Origin: Mesostigma viride
Taxonomy: Eukaryota > Streptophyta > Mesostigmatophyceae > Mesostigmatales > Mesostigmataceae
DNA: 64,000 nt
Assembly (NCBI GenBank): GCA_009746045.1
Contig: RPFO01000072.1
Span: 2,997,323 to 3,061,322 of the forward strand
Reading direction: 5' to 3'
The position numbers and the translations under genes are program-made. How positions within the stretch are numbered: the stretch's first letter is position 1; every line of letters starts with the position of its first letter. The notes beneath the pieces were generated by a model. That model had not been told where the DNA came from. It did not search any database and saw only the letters and a list, made by a program, of their open reading frames with translations. Of the stretch, positions 1-10,273 are shown one piece after another.

Positions 1-985
1 CCATCCATCCATCCATCCATCCATCCATCCATCCATCCATCCATCCATCCATCCATCCATCCATCCATCCATCCATCCATCCATCCATCCATCCATCCAT
101 CCATCCATCCATCCATCCATCCATCCATCCATCCATCCATCCATCCATCCATCCATCCATCCATCCATCCATCCATCCATCCATCCATCCATCCATCCAT
201 CCATCCATCCATCCATCCATCCATCCATCCATCCATCCATCCATCCATCCATCCATCCATCCATCCATCCATCCATCCATCCATCCATCCATCCATCCAT
301 CCATCCATCCATCCATCCATCCATCCATCCATCCATCCATCCATCCATCCATCCATCCATCCATCCATCCATCCATCCATCCATCCATCCATCCATCCAT
401 CCATCCATCCATCCATCCATCCATCCATCCATCCATCCATCCATCCATCCATCCATCCATCCATCCATCCATCCATCCATCCATCCATCCATCCATCCAT
501 CCATCCATCCATCCATCCATCCATCCATCCATCCATCCATCCATCCATCCATCCATCCATCCATCCATCCATCCATCCATCCATCCATCCATCCATCCAT
601 CCATCCATCCATCCATCCATCCATCCATCCATCCATCCATCCATCCATCCATCCATCCATCCATCCATCCATCCATCCATCCATCCATCCATCCATCCAT
701 CCATCCATCCATCCATCCATCCATCCATCCATCCATCCATCCATCCATCCATCCATCCATCCATCCATCCATCCATCCATCCATCCATCCATCCATCCAT
801 CCATCCATCCATCCATCCATCCATCCATCCATCCATCCATCCATCCATCCATCCATCCATCCATCCATCCATCCATCCATCCATCCATCCATCCATCCAT
901 CCATCCATCCATCCATCCATCCATCCATCCATCCATCCATCCATCCATCCATCCATCCATCCATCCATCCATCCATCTATCTATC
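1..985. repeat. (CCAT)n tetranucleotide array
   Basis: About 244 uninterrupted CCAT units run from the window edge, ending in a few CTAT variants. The array is open at the left edge, so its full length is unknown. The same motif reappears at 2388-2420 and 4383-4497, so one array seems to have been split by later insertions. The right-hand segment runs directly into the 3' end of an RT-bearing LINE, whose 3'UTR copies elsewhere hold a short CATC tract, so the array may have grown from that seed. Confidence 0.95.
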
Positions 986-2387
986 CTTGCATCACTCCCC
1001 GGACAGGAGAACTTTTGCGGATGACTGTAGGTGTAAGTTGGCGATGCCATGGTAACCGGAGACGTCCGTCCTATAGTCAGCAAAATTGGTGCGAGAGGTC
1101 CCCAGTTCGATTCCGGTCGGATTCATTTGCAGATCGCGTTTTCCGCGTTTTCCGCGGCCCGGCACTGAACGCAAAGGTTTTCACCTTTGCGGAGTGTCTG
1201 ATCAGAATATACGCTTGGCTGATTTCGATAGTACCGGCTACGCCCCCTTCTAAAGAAGGATTCAGCCGTGTTCAGCCCGTCTCACGGTGCGAGACTGAAC
1301 AAGTCTCGCGTGCAGACACGTGTGTAGTACTCCTACACACAGATCTCGAGTGATTTATCTAGTACCAAATCCGAAAGGCTTGCATCACTCCCCGGACAGG
1401 AGAACTTTTGCGGATGACTGTAGGTGTAAGTTGGCGATGCCATGGTAACCGGAGACGTCCGTCCTATAGTCAGCAAAATTGGTGCGAGAGGTCCCCAGTT
1501 CGATTCCGGTCGGATTCATTTGCAGATCGCGTTTTCCGCGTTTTCCGCGGCCCGGCACTGAACGCAAAGGTTTTCACCTTTGCGGAGTGTCTGATCAGAA
1601 TATACGCTTGGCTGATTTCGATAGTACCGGCTACGCCCCCTTCTAAAGAAGGATTCAGCCGTGTTCAGCCCGTCTCACGGTGCGAGACTGAACAAGTCTC
1701 GCGTGCAGACACGTGTGTAGTACTCCTACACACAGATCTCGAGTGATTTATCTAGTACCAAATCCGAAAGGCTTGCATCACTCCCCGGACAGGAGAACTT
1801 TTGCGGATGACTGTAGGTGTAAGTTGGCGATGCCATGGTAACCGGAGACGTCCGTCCTATAGTCAGCAAAATTGGTGCGAGAGGTCCCCAGTTCGATTCC
1901 GGTCGGATTCATTTGCAGATCGCGTTTTCCGCGTTTTCCGCGGCCCGGCACTGAACGCAAAGGTTTTCACCTTTGCGGAGTGTCTGATCAGAATATACGC
2001 TTGGCTGATTTCGATAGTACCGGCTACGCCCCCTTCTAAAGAAGGATTCAGCCGTGTTCAGCCCGTCTCACGGTGCGAGACTGAACAAGTCTCGCGTGCA
2101 GACACGTGTGTAGTACTCCTACACACAGATCTCGAGTGATTTATCTAGTACCAAATCCGAAAGGCTTGCATCACTCCCCGGACAGGAGAACTTTTGCGGA
2201 TGACTGTAGGTGTAAGTTGGCGATGCCATGGTAACCGGAGACGTCCGTCCTATAGTCAGCAAAATTGGTGCGAGAGGTCCCCAGTTCGATTCCGGTCGGA
2301 TTCATTTGCAGATCGCGTTTTCCGCGTTTTCCGCGGCCCGGCACTGAACGCAAAGGTTTTCACCTTTGCGGAGTGTCTGATCAGAAT
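986..2387 (+). repeat. 393-bp tandem repeat (3.6 copies) of a tRNA-like SINE unit
   Basis: Three full copies (986-1378, 1379-1771, 1772-2164) and a partial copy (2165-2387) are nearly identical at an exact 393-bp period. Each unit has a pol III B-box-like GTTCGATTCC about 110 bp from its start. A diverged relative sits at 62310-62745 (minus) and a more distant one at 31500-31890, both with the same B-box. A dispersed family with an internal promoter-like box suggests a tRNA-derived SINE that has gone tandem here. No full cloverleaf is evident, and ORFs of 60 and 112 codons in each copy look spurious. Confidence 0.75.
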
Positions 2388-2420
2388 CTATCTATCCATC
2401 TATCCATCCATCCATCCATC

Positions 2421-4382
2421 TAAGCAATTTCCGAAGTTGAACGAAAATGGCTGACGGCGGTATGGCTGACGGCGGAGTTCAGATCTTTTGCGTCTGAGCC
2501 CCAAATTCGGTCAGACCACTTGCATTCGATGCGCCTTTCTAAGACGCACTTGCCAGTATAAACGGTTACGGCTGCCACGCAGTATAGACAAAGTTACGCA
2601 CGTGACCAGCTATGACGACTCCCAAAGCAAAACGAGGGCTGGAAAAGGAGCTGGCACAGCTTCCCAGCGCCCAGCCCAACCCTCTCGCCCTCGCCATTGT
2701 TCAGCCGACAGGCTTACCCGCCAAACCCTCGCCAAGCGCCTCGCCTGAGCCCAAGAAACCCTGCCACGATCGAAAATGGAGCGAGTTCCTCCCCGGCGAC
2801 CGACGATTCTCCCTCACCGAGTGGCAAGAGTTGTCGCCGCAGGAATGCATTGAGGTTCTCCAGTTCCTCGAACAGGAGCGGAAGCTCTTCGTGCCCAGGA
2901 AGGGGGCGGCTATCGACTACAATGGAGACATGTCCTGGCTCTATGCTTTGAACGAAGTACAACAACGCCTGATTATCCTGACCAGCCAATTCCAGATCCG
3001 CCTCGGCGACATCACCAGAACGCTCCGCACCCCAGCCCCCGCACAGCCGGCAGCGCCATCGGCTTCCTCCCTCGGCAAGGATGACATCCGCGCAGTGCTG
3101 GAGGAGCACGTGACCTGGCCGCTGGCCGAGCAGCTGACATCGCTGAACACCACGCTCAACACGGTCGAGGCCCGGGTCTCCAACGTGGAAACCAAGGTCG
3201 TCCACAAGCTACAACCCCAGTTCACGGCGCTACACACCACGGCGCAGGCTTCGGAAACGCATGCTGCACTTGTCTCTCGCCTTAACCAGGTGGAGGGCAA
3301 GTGTGGCGTGCTCCTGAAGAAGCTTGAGGCCATCACCGCCCACACCGAGGCCCTGGCCACACAGGTCCCCAAGATAGCGGAGCAGACGGCCACCATTGCA
3401 TCCCAGCCACCCCGGCAGGATGCTGGCGACCTCCCGCCGCTCTCCTACGCGGACCTGCTGCGGTCAGCGACCGCCTCCACCACCGACGCCATCGCCACAA
3501 AGCTCCAGGAGCTGGAGGACCACCGCCAGGCCCAGCAACGGGAGGTCACCGATCGCGCTCGCCGCGAGTGCCGAGTGGTGCTACGTCGCTTCCCCCAGAA
3601 GCCAGGTGAGACGTCAACCTCTCTTGCTGACGAGCTCAAGAACCAGCTTCTTACCCTCATGGGCCTGGTAGGTGAGGTAGAACTGCGTGGGTGCCACCGC
3701 CTTCCCCACTCACGGGACAAGGCGGCCCCCCCACCAGTCCTACTCACCTTCCCCTCCCCTGAGGATAAGCAGCGGTTCCTCTCTCGTCGCAAGCGGTTGC
3801 ACGACCTCACCTGGACGCTGGATGACGACCTCACCCCCGCTCAGCAACAGCAGCGACGCGACCTGTGGCCGGAATACCTCCGCCATAAGCAGGACCCCCA
3901 GAAGCCCAAGGTGTACTGGAGGGGCGGGGACCTGATGATCAACCACAAGATGTGGACGCCCCCAGCGGGCTAGAATAGCAATAGCCCTAGCTTGTAACCA
4001 TTGGCGTCACTGCCGCTAAGGCAGCCATGCCTAGCTGTGCCAACACACCTAGTCACGTGCCGCCAACGCACGGTACACAACCAGCCATAGCCTTAGCCTA
4101 GTCCTAGCACAGCCATGCTACGCCCTGGCTATGTTCAGATTACTTGCCCACGCTCCTTGCTATGATATGCTCACATGGGTCTTATTGCACCCACAGTTTG
4201 CCGGATCGTTAGCCTGTCCTTTTCGCTAGCCGCGCCCGATTGCAGCTGTGGCATGCCTTTGGCATGAAGGAGACTGGGGGTCTCTGCCCTTTCTCCTGTA
4301 GTGCACACACAGGGATTAAAAGCACTTCGGTGCTCCGTGACTCCCCAACGGGAGCACGAGTTTAATTAATTAATTAATTAAT
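2421..4382 (+). mobile_element. ORF1-only non-LTR retroelement, family A
   Basis: A unit of about 1.96 kb inserted in (CCAT)n. It has a 5'UTR with a duplicated ATGGCTGACGGCGG, one ORF1 gene (2612-3973), a 3'UTR of about 390 bp and a (TTAA)n tail. The 3'UTR ends in a hairpin with a TTCG loop (GCAC/GTGC arms) followed by the terminal stem CTCCC/GGGAG around CAAC. There is no reverse transcriptase between ORF1 and the 3'UTR. Its 3' end recurs as truncated copies at 10087-10261, 34415-34591 and 36875-36996. Confidence 0.8.
2612..3973 (+). CDS. Retroelement ORF1 protein, L1-ORF1p-like (family A, intact, 453 aa)
   Basis: Intact 453-codon ORF with its ATG in the conserved position after the element's 5'UTR. 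A low-complexity S/P/A-rich N-terminus (about residues 1-50) is followed by a helical, coiled-coil-like middle (about 150-310). The C-terminal domain runs from the CRVVLRRFPQKPGET segment through a TFPSPEDKQRFL segment to WTLDDDLTPAQQQQRRDLWP and VYWRGGDLMI. That order (coiled coil, RRM-like fold, C-terminal domain with a DDLT..Q..RR.LWP signature) matches L1-type ORF1p, a trimeric RNA-binding chaperone that coats element RNA. It is clearly diverged from the other ORF1 copies here. Function is inferred from layout; no RT accompanies it. Confidence 0.75.
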   Translation: MTTPKAKRGLEKELAQLPSAQPNPLALAIVQPTGLPAKPSPSASPEPKKPCHDRKWSEFLPGDRRFSLTEWQELSPQECIEVLQFLEQERKLFVPRKGAAIDYNGDMSWLYALNEVQQRLIILTSQFQIRLGDITRTLRTPAPAQPAAPSASSLGKDDIRAVLEEHVTWPLAEQLTSLNTTLNTVEARVSNVETKVVHKLQPQFTALHTTAQASETHAALVSRLNQVEGKCGVLLKKLEAITAHTEALATQVPKIAEQTATIASQPPRQDAGDLPPLSYADLLRSATASTTDAIATKLQELEDHRQAQQREVTDRARRECRVVLRRFPQKPGETSTSLADELKNQLLTLMGLVGEVELRGCHRLPHSRDKAAPPPVLLTFPSPEDKQRFLSRRKRLHDLTWTLDDDLTPAQQQQRRDLWPEYLRHKQDPQKPKVYWRGGDLMINHKMWTPPAG

Positions 4383-4560
4383 CCATCCATCCATCCATCC
4401 ATCCATCCATCCATCCATCCATCCATCCATCCATCCATCCATCCATCCATCCATCCATCCATCCATCCATCCATCCATCCATCCATCCATCCATCCATAG
4501 GGGTTAATGCTCCGTGACTCCCCAACGGGAGCACGAGTCTAACTAATTAATTAATTAATT
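4383..4560 (+). mobile_element. 3' end of an RT-type LINE with expanded (CCAT)n
   Basis: A CCAT array of about 115 bp leads into GGGGTTAATGCTCCGTGACT, the terminal hairpin (CTCCC/GGGAG, loop CAAC) and a (TTAA)n tail. The same 3' end occurs at 55110 and 58237 on the minus strand, attached to RT sequence or its 3'UTR, where only a short CATC tract precedes it. The array here is therefore probably part of that LINE's 3'UTR, grown by slippage, and family A inserted into it. Confidence 0.65.
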
Positions 4561-5064
4561 GCCGCAACGGAGTTGATGGCCGCGGACCTGGCCACCTGCC
4601 TGACTGGTCCCGACCGCGCCTTCAGCTCGCCGCCCCGTCTTTTCCATCCTTAAGCGCTCTGCCGACGACCTCTAGGTCCCCTTGATCCCCCTTGACCGAA
4701 TCCACCTTCCTCCTCCACCTTCAAGACGCCATCTCACAGCACGTGACTCCGGCCTGACTCCCCTCGCTGCAGATGTGGCAGCTGTGGGCCGCACGCTGGC
4801 TGCTTGAGCTCCCCACGCCATCTCCACCGTGCACCTCCACCTTCCTCGCCTCCCCCCCCCCCCGGGCCCCTGGGCACCGCCTCGACAGACTCCATCACCG
4901 CCCAGCTCGATCCGCGATCGACATGTATCAACAAGCGCCTCCAGGACAACGCCATCGCCATTGGGTGCTTGCAAAATGTTCACCGCAGGCCTCGAAGGAC
5001 ATTGCCGTGGCCCCAGCACCTAGCTCCAGACACCCCAGCTTAGAAGGGGAGTAGTGTAGACGAT
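4561..5064 (+). pseudogene. Degenerate ORF1 fragment (outermost element Z of the nest)
   Basis: This stretch aligns by eye with the middle of ORF1 in element B (5700-6080), then jumps by deletion to the ORF1 stop region. Frames are broken and poly-C is expanded near 4852-4862. It continues beyond the nested insertions as 3'UTR sequence from 9574. The GTAGACGAT at 5056-5064 is repeated at 9565-9573 and marks where element D entered. Nothing here can encode a full protein. Confidence 0.7.
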
Positions 5065-5285
5065 TGAATTGAATTGAATTGAATTGTAACATAACTCCGT
5101 TGGGAGTATATGTAGCACATAGCCCCACGAGCCACGAGCCACGAGCCACGAGGTAGCCATGGCTGACGGCGGAGCTCATAACTTTCACGTTTGAGCACCG
5201 AATTCAGCCGTGAATATCACAATCGACGCGTCTTTCTACGACGCACATGCTGATATAATTTTCCGCAGCTATTACGCAATATACG

Positions 5286-6675
5286 ATGAGCAAACGCTTA
5301 TCGACGCAACGCAGCCTGACGGCTGCGCTCGGCAATGAAAATACGTCTGCAGCTCCGGCTGCAGCTTCGCCCTCAGGTCCGGCAGGCAATGATGACACTA
5401 GTCGCGCACTGGTGGTCGTCCAGCACCCTCCCGGGCTTCCTGCCTCGCCCTCAGCCTCGCCTGAGCCAAAACGCAGCCGCCCAACCGAACCGAGCTGGTC
5501 TGAGCGCGACTTTGACGTTGACGGGTTATTTTCCACCTTCGACGACGCCAGACCCAGCTATTTCGACATGCCACCCATCAAGATACTGGAGCTCGTGTTT
5601 TATGGGTCATACGCCTCCCTTTTCGACCTGTGCAAGCGCCTTCAAAGCCATAGCCGCCTCCGCACTGGACCTGACGGCCGGTTTTCAATCCGACAACATG
5701 CTGAGAACCTGGCCCGCTGGTCTCGCCCCCGTCTTCAGCTCGCCGCCCTCTTTTCCATCCTTCAGCGCTGTATCAGGGACCTCTGGACCCCCTCCCCCTT
5801 GACCGAATCCACCTTCCTCCTCCACCTCCAAGAAACCATCTCACAGCACGTGACGCCCCTAGCTGCAGATGTGGCAGCTGTGGGTCGCACGCTGGCTGCT
5901 GAGCTCCCCACCATCCCCACCGCCACCGCCACCCTCCTCGCCTCCACCCCCCCCCTCCGCCTCCACCGACTCCATCACCGCCCAGCTCCGCGACATTGAC
6001 CAACGTCTTAAGGATAATGCCATCGCTATCGAGGTCCTGCAGAACACCGCGGGCCTCACCGCCCAGGCGGTGAAGGACATTGCCGCCAAGCCAGCCTCTG
6101 CTGGCCTGGCCGGCGATGCTCCTCCCATCACGACCTGGGCGGACATGCTTAAGCAGCACACCACCTCCACCACCTCCGCCGTCGCAGCCCAGCTCCAGCG
6201 GCAGACGCTTGACCTCCGCGAGGAGGCCGAGCTTGCCAAGCGCAGCCTTAACGTCATTGTCAAGAACCTCGCCATGGAGGAAGGTGAGAATTCCGAGAAG
6301 CTTGCACGTGCGTTTGAGAGAGAAATTCTTAGTCGCATGGGCCTTACTGGTGAGATCGACCTGGTCGCCCACCGCCTTCCCCGCGCGCGGGGTAAGGCAG
6401 GGCCGCCCCCGCTCCTTCTCACCTTTAAGACCCCGGCAGACAAGATTTCTTTTCTCCGACGCCGCAAGCGGCTCGAGAAGACTCTCTTCACCCTTGACGA
6501 CGACTTGACCCTGGCGCAGCAACAACGGCGACGGGAGCTATGGCCGACCTACCTCCAGCTCCGGCAGACCAAGGCGGGGCAGCCGGTGTACTGGAAGGGG
6601 GCGGCCATCTACGTCGGCCACAAGCCCTGGCAGGCGACCCCCGCGGCCCCAACGACTCCAGACGCCCCAGCTTAG
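5286..6675 (+). pseudogene. Frameshifted ORF1 of element B
   Basis: The ATG at 5286 opens the same N-terminus as the copies at 35071 and 56353 (MSKRLSTQRSL), but the frame breaks near 5940-5965 inside a C-rich tract and the first ORF stops at 5999. The rest continues in another frame to 6675, with the coiled-coil-like segment (SITAQLRDIDQRL), the RRM-like segment (SLNVIVKNLAMEEGE) and the C-terminal signature FTLDDDLTLAQQQRRRELWP. Length and content match an ORF1p of about 460 residues disabled by a C-tract indel. L1-ORF1p-like RNA binding is inferred for the ancestral protein. Confidence 0.75.
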
Positions 6676-7064
6676 GGGAATACAGCAGTAGTGTAGAATA
6701 GTTAGACAGTGGCCTTGTACATGCCCGCCTACTACAGGCACTATACCAGCTGAGGCCTAGCCTTTTTAGTCATGTACATGTGTGCCTATGATGTGCCACA
6801 CTCCAGACGATGCCTAGCCTTATTTAGTAATGTTGTGCCCATGCAGGGAGTCACTCTCTGCTGAGAAGCCATGCCATAGCTCTTGTATAGCCATGATGAT
6901 CTTCCCCCTCACAGGCATGCTCCCCCCTTACCCGGGCATAGCGTGATAGACCATGAGGGTGCGGGTGCCCTGGTGCACCTAGAGCAAGTGTTGTTTACAT
7001 TCCCACCCTTGCAGGAAGTAGCTTAGAATGTATTATAGGCTCATATGCCCCTTCTCAGGGCTAT

Positions 7065-8997
7065 TAATTAATTAATTATCAACATCACTCCGTTGGGAGT
7101 CAATGTAGCACATATCCCTGAGAAGGGGCATATGGCTTTAAATACATCCTAGGCTACTTCATGCAAGGGTGGGAATGTAAGCAACACTTGCTCTAGGTGC
7201 CGCAAGGGCACCGGCACCACCATGCTGTCTCAGGTTCAACCCAGCTAAGGGGATCCTGGCACGGGGGAGGAAGATCATCATGGCTATGCAAGGGCTAGGG
7301 CATGGCTTCTCGACAGAGAGCATCTCTCTGCATGGCATAGCATGGCTAAGTTCTTAATGCAACATCCATGGGGGTCCCATTATAGACAAAGCATGGCTAA
7401 ATGTTGAAGGCATCATCCATGGGGGCCATTATGGGCGCACATGCGCGTGGGCCACATGCTAGGCTAAGCCTTACTAATCTACACTACTGGTATATATATT
7501 CCTAGTCTGAGGTGGCAGGAGGGGGCTGCCAGGGCTTGTGGTCAACGTGGATGACCGCCCCCCTCCAGTATACCGGCTTCCCCCTTGCGCTCTGCCGGAG
7601 CTGAAGGTAGGCCGGCCATAGCTCGCGTCGCCGTTGTTGCTGGGCCAGGGTCAAGTCGTCGTCCAGCGTGAAGCGAGTCTCCGAGAGCTTCTTGCGGCAT
7701 TTAAGGAACGCCAGCTTGTCCGCCATGTACTTAAAGGTGAGGAGCACGGGGGCCGGGCCAGCCTTCCCCCGCGCGCGGGGGAGGCGGACAGCCGACATGT
7801 CCAGCTCACCAGTGAGTAACATGGGGGCAAGAATGGCGCGCTTAAATGCCTCAAGAAGGCTCGTGGAGGTCTCACCTGCCTGCTGGTCGAAGTGCTTGAC
7901 GATGACATTGTGGCTGCGCCGGGCGATGTCGGCTTCCTCGCGAAGGTCGAGGGCTTGTTGCTTGAGTTGTGCCGAGATGGTGGAGGTGGTGGAGGTGGTG
8001 TGCTGCTTAAGCAAGTCCGCCCAGGTGGAGGGAGCATCGCCGGCCGAGCCAGCAGGCGCCGGCTGGGCGGCGATGTCCTTCACCGCCTGGGCGGTGAGGC
8101 CGGCGGTGTCATGCAAGCTCTCAAGGGCGTTGGCGGTGGCTTGAAGGCGTTGGTCGAGGTCGAGGAGCTGGGCTTTGATGTCGGCAGTGGAGGCGGAGAT
8201 GGCCGTGGAGGTGGAGGCGGCGGCGGTGGAAATGTGAGGAAGTTCAGCAGTCAGCGTGCCGCCGATTGCTGCTATGTCGGCAGCAAGGGGGGTCACGTGC
8301 TGCTGAAAGGCTTCCGTGAGGATGGAGCGGAGGGTGGGGACGGAAAGGGGTGGAGCCCAGATCTCGCCGTCAGAGCGCTGGAGAAGGGAGTTGAGGATGG
8401 CGTGCTGGAGATGGGGGCGGACGCAGCCGGACAGCCCGTAGATGTTGGCCCAGCGGCTGCCGTCCGGGGCGAGGAGGCGATTGATGGAGTGGAAATGGAG
8501 GCACAGGTCGTAAAGCGAAGCGTAATCCCCGAAGAAGATGCAGCGCAGAGCATCGGTCGGAGAAATGGTGGCCCAGTCGTAATCTGCGACCTTGAAAGGC
8601 CGGGGCCGAAAGCTCGGTTCTGGGCGTGAAGACCCTCCTGTGTCGTCGGCTGGGCGGGTGCGCTTGGGGTCAGGCGATGCAGATGGCGAGGCGTTAAGCC
8701 CGGGGGGTTGCTGGACGACCACCAGTGCACGACTAGTGTCATCGCCGCCTGCCGGACCTGAAGGCGAAGCTGCAGCCTGAGCTGCAGAATTTTCATTGCC
8801 GAGCGCAGCCGCCAGGCTGCGTTGCGTCGAGGCGCGTTTGTGCGCCATATATTGCGTTTTAGATTCGGAAAATTATATCAGCATGTGCGTCTTAGAAAGA
8901 CGAAGCGATAGTGATATTCACAGCTGAATTTGGGGCTCAAACGTGAAAGTTATGAGCTCCGCCGTCAGCCATGGCTACCTCGTGGCTCGTGGCCCCC
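7065..8997 (-). mobile_element. Element C, full-length ORF1-only retroelement with 12-bp target duplication
   Basis: A 1,933-bp insertion in the 3'UTR of element B. The duplication TCTCAGGGCTAT lies at 7053-7064 and 8998-9009. Reading the minus strand: 5' end with two CACGAG units (near 8990), 5'UTR, intact ORF1 (8848-7502), 3'UTR, terminal hairpin near 7080-7105 and a (TTAA)n tail at 7065-7078. It holds no RT sequence. Both ends and the duplication are visible, so this is a complete mobilised unit. Confidence 0.85.
7502..8848 (-). CDS. Retroelement ORF1 protein, L1-ORF1p-like (element C, intact, 448 aa)
   Basis: Intact 448-codon ORF starting MAHKRASTQRSL at the usual distance after the 5'UTR. 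Regions in order: S/P-rich N-terminus (1-70); a W/Y/F-containing domain (about 75-170); T/S/A-rich, likely coiled-coil stretch (about 180-260); RRM-like region beginning SHNVIVKHFDQQAGET (about 315); and a C-terminal domain with KLSETRFTLDDDLTLAQQQ and PVYWRGAVIHV. The layout fits L1-type ORF1p, an RNA-binding chaperone of the retroelement RNP. With copy A it is one of two undamaged ORF1 genes here, suggesting recent activity or selection. Confidence 0.75.
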   Translation of the reverse strand: MAHKRASTQRSLAAALGNENSAAQAAASPSGPAGGDDTSRALVVVQQPPGLNASPSASPDPKRTRPADDTGGSSRPEPSFRPRPFKVADYDWATISPTDALRCIFFGDYASLYDLCLHFHSINRLLAPDGSRWANIYGLSGCVRPHLQHAILNSLLQRSDGEIWAPPLSVPTLRSILTEAFQQHVTPLAADIAAIGGTLTAELPHISTAAASTSTAISASTADIKAQLLDLDQRLQATANALESLHDTAGLTAQAVKDIAAQPAPAGSAGDAPSTWADLLKQHTTSTTSTISAQLKQQALDLREEADIARRSHNVIVKHFDQQAGETSTSLLEAFKRAILAPMLLTGELDMSAVRLPRARGKAGPAPVLLTFKYMADKLAFLKCRKKLSETRFTLDDDLTLAQQQRRRELWPAYLQLRQSARGKPVYWRGAVIHVDHKPWQPPPATSD

Positions 8998-9573
8998 TCT
9001 CAGGGCTATGTGCTACATATACTCCCAACGGAGTTATGTTCCTAATTAATTAATTAATTAATTAATAGCCCCTGAGAGGGGGGCATATGGCCTATCATAC
9101 ATCCTAAGCTACTTCCTGCAAGGGTGGGGATGTAAAGGACCCTTGCTCTAGGTGCACCAGGGCACTTGCATCCCCATGATCTTCAAGCTATGCCCAGCGA
9201 AGGGGGAGCCTGTCATGGGGGGGAAGATCAGAATAGCTATACAAAAAGCGAGGGCATGGCGTCTCAGCAGAGAGTTACTCCCTGCATGGGCACTGCTTAA
9301 TTAAATAAAGCTAGGCATCATCTGGAGGGTGGCTCATCATAGGCACACATGTACATGACTAAAAAAGGCTACGCCTAAGCTGGTATAGTGCCTGTAGTAG
9401 GCGGGCATGTACAAGGCCACTGTCTAACTATTCTACACTACTGCTGCTGTATTCCCCTAAGCTGGGGCTGGAGTTGCTGGGGCCGCGGTGGTCGAGGGGG
9501 TCGCTTGCCAGGGCTTGTGGCCGACGTAGATGGTCGCCCCCTTCCAGTACACCGATATATTCCAGTAGACGAT

Positions 9574-10086
9574 GCCTAGCCTTATTTAGTAATGTTGTGC
9601 CCATGCAGGGAGTCACTCTCTGCTGAGAAGCCATGCCATATGTAGCTCTTGTATAGCCATGATGATCTTCCCCCACATGCCACGCTCCCCCTTAACTGGG
9701 CATAGCGCGATATACATCATGAGGGTGCAGGTGCCTTGGTGCACCTAGAGCAAGTGTTGTTTACATTCCCACCCTTGCAGGAAGTAGCTTAGAATGTATT
9801 ATAGGCTCATATGCCCCTTCTCAGGGCTATGTGCTACATATACTCCCAGAATTAATAGTCAGTCTAATTAATTAATTAGTAGTGTAGAATTAATAGTCAG
9901 GCTTAGCCACTGTGGCCTTGAATGTACATGCACGCCTACTACAGGCCCTACTATATACCAGCTCATGCCTTAGCAGTATTTCGTCATGTACATGTGTACC
10001 TATGATGTGCCACACACCAGATGATGCCTAGCTTCATTTAGTTATGCTGTGCCCATGCAGAGAGTCACTCTCTGCTGAGAAGCCAT
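9574..10086 (+). mobile_element. 3'UTR fragments of ORF1-type elements (host element Z and a second copy)
   Basis: 9574-9860 matches the 3'UTR of element B (6800-7064) and ends in a damaged copy of the terminal hairpin. A second partial 3'UTR copy runs from about 9897 to 10086 and resumes at 10262. Both are plus-strand and non-coding, with TTAA stretches between them. They carry the family-specific segment around GCCCATGCAGGGAGTCACTC. Confidence 0.65.
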
Positions 10087-10261
10087 TAATTAATTAATCA
10101 ATTAAACTCGTGCTCCCGTTGGGGAGTCACGGAGCACCCTGCATGTGCACAACAGGAAGAAAGGGCAGAGACCCCCTTTCTCCTTCATGCCAGAGGCATG
10201 CCACGGCGGCAATCGGACATGCCATAGACGATCCGGCAAGTGCTGTGGGTGCAATAAGACC
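10087..10261 (-). mobile_element. 5'-truncated family A 3' end with 12-bp target duplication
   Basis: About 175 bp holding only the (TTAA)n tail, the terminal hairpin and part of the family A 3'UTR on the minus strand. Flanks are CTGAGAAGCCAT (10075-10086) and CTGAGCAGCCAT (10262-10273), an 11/12 match. It interrupts an ORF1-element 3'UTR that continues on both sides. Confidence 0.75.
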
Positions 10262-10273
10262 CTGAGCAGCCAT

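Larger units (their letters stand above)
5127..9064 (+). mobile_element. Element B, full-length ORF1-only retroelement split by C
   Basis: The 5' end has four 7-bp units CACGAGC/CACGAGG, then the conserved 5'UTR (5155-5285), a frameshifted ORF1 (5286-6675) and a 3'UTR to 7064. It resumes after element C at 9010 with the terminal hairpin and (TTAA)n tail ending near 9064. ORF1 is followed immediately by 3'UTR with no RT. An 8-bp ATAGCCCC duplication flanks it inside element D. Confidence 0.75.
5065..9564 (-). mobile_element. Element D, 5'-truncated minus-strand ORF1 element split by B
   Basis: D survives as two pieces. 5065-5126 holds the (GAATT)n tail and terminal hairpin (ACTCC/GGAGT around CAAC in sense). 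9065-9564 holds the rest of the 3'UTR and the last codons of ORF1 (about 9420-9560). The pieces are separated by element B, which sits between copies of ATAGCCCC (5119-5126 and 9065-9072). D is flanked by 9-bp duplications GTAGACGAT (5056-5064, 9565-9573), consistent with target-primed insertion and 5' truncation. Confidence 0.7.

Noticed and set aside
1020-1120. tRNA gene in each 393-bp unit
   Set aside because: Only a B-box-like GTTCGATTCC is convincing. The flanking bases do not form a T stem or cloverleaf, so I call it tRNA-like SINE sequence.
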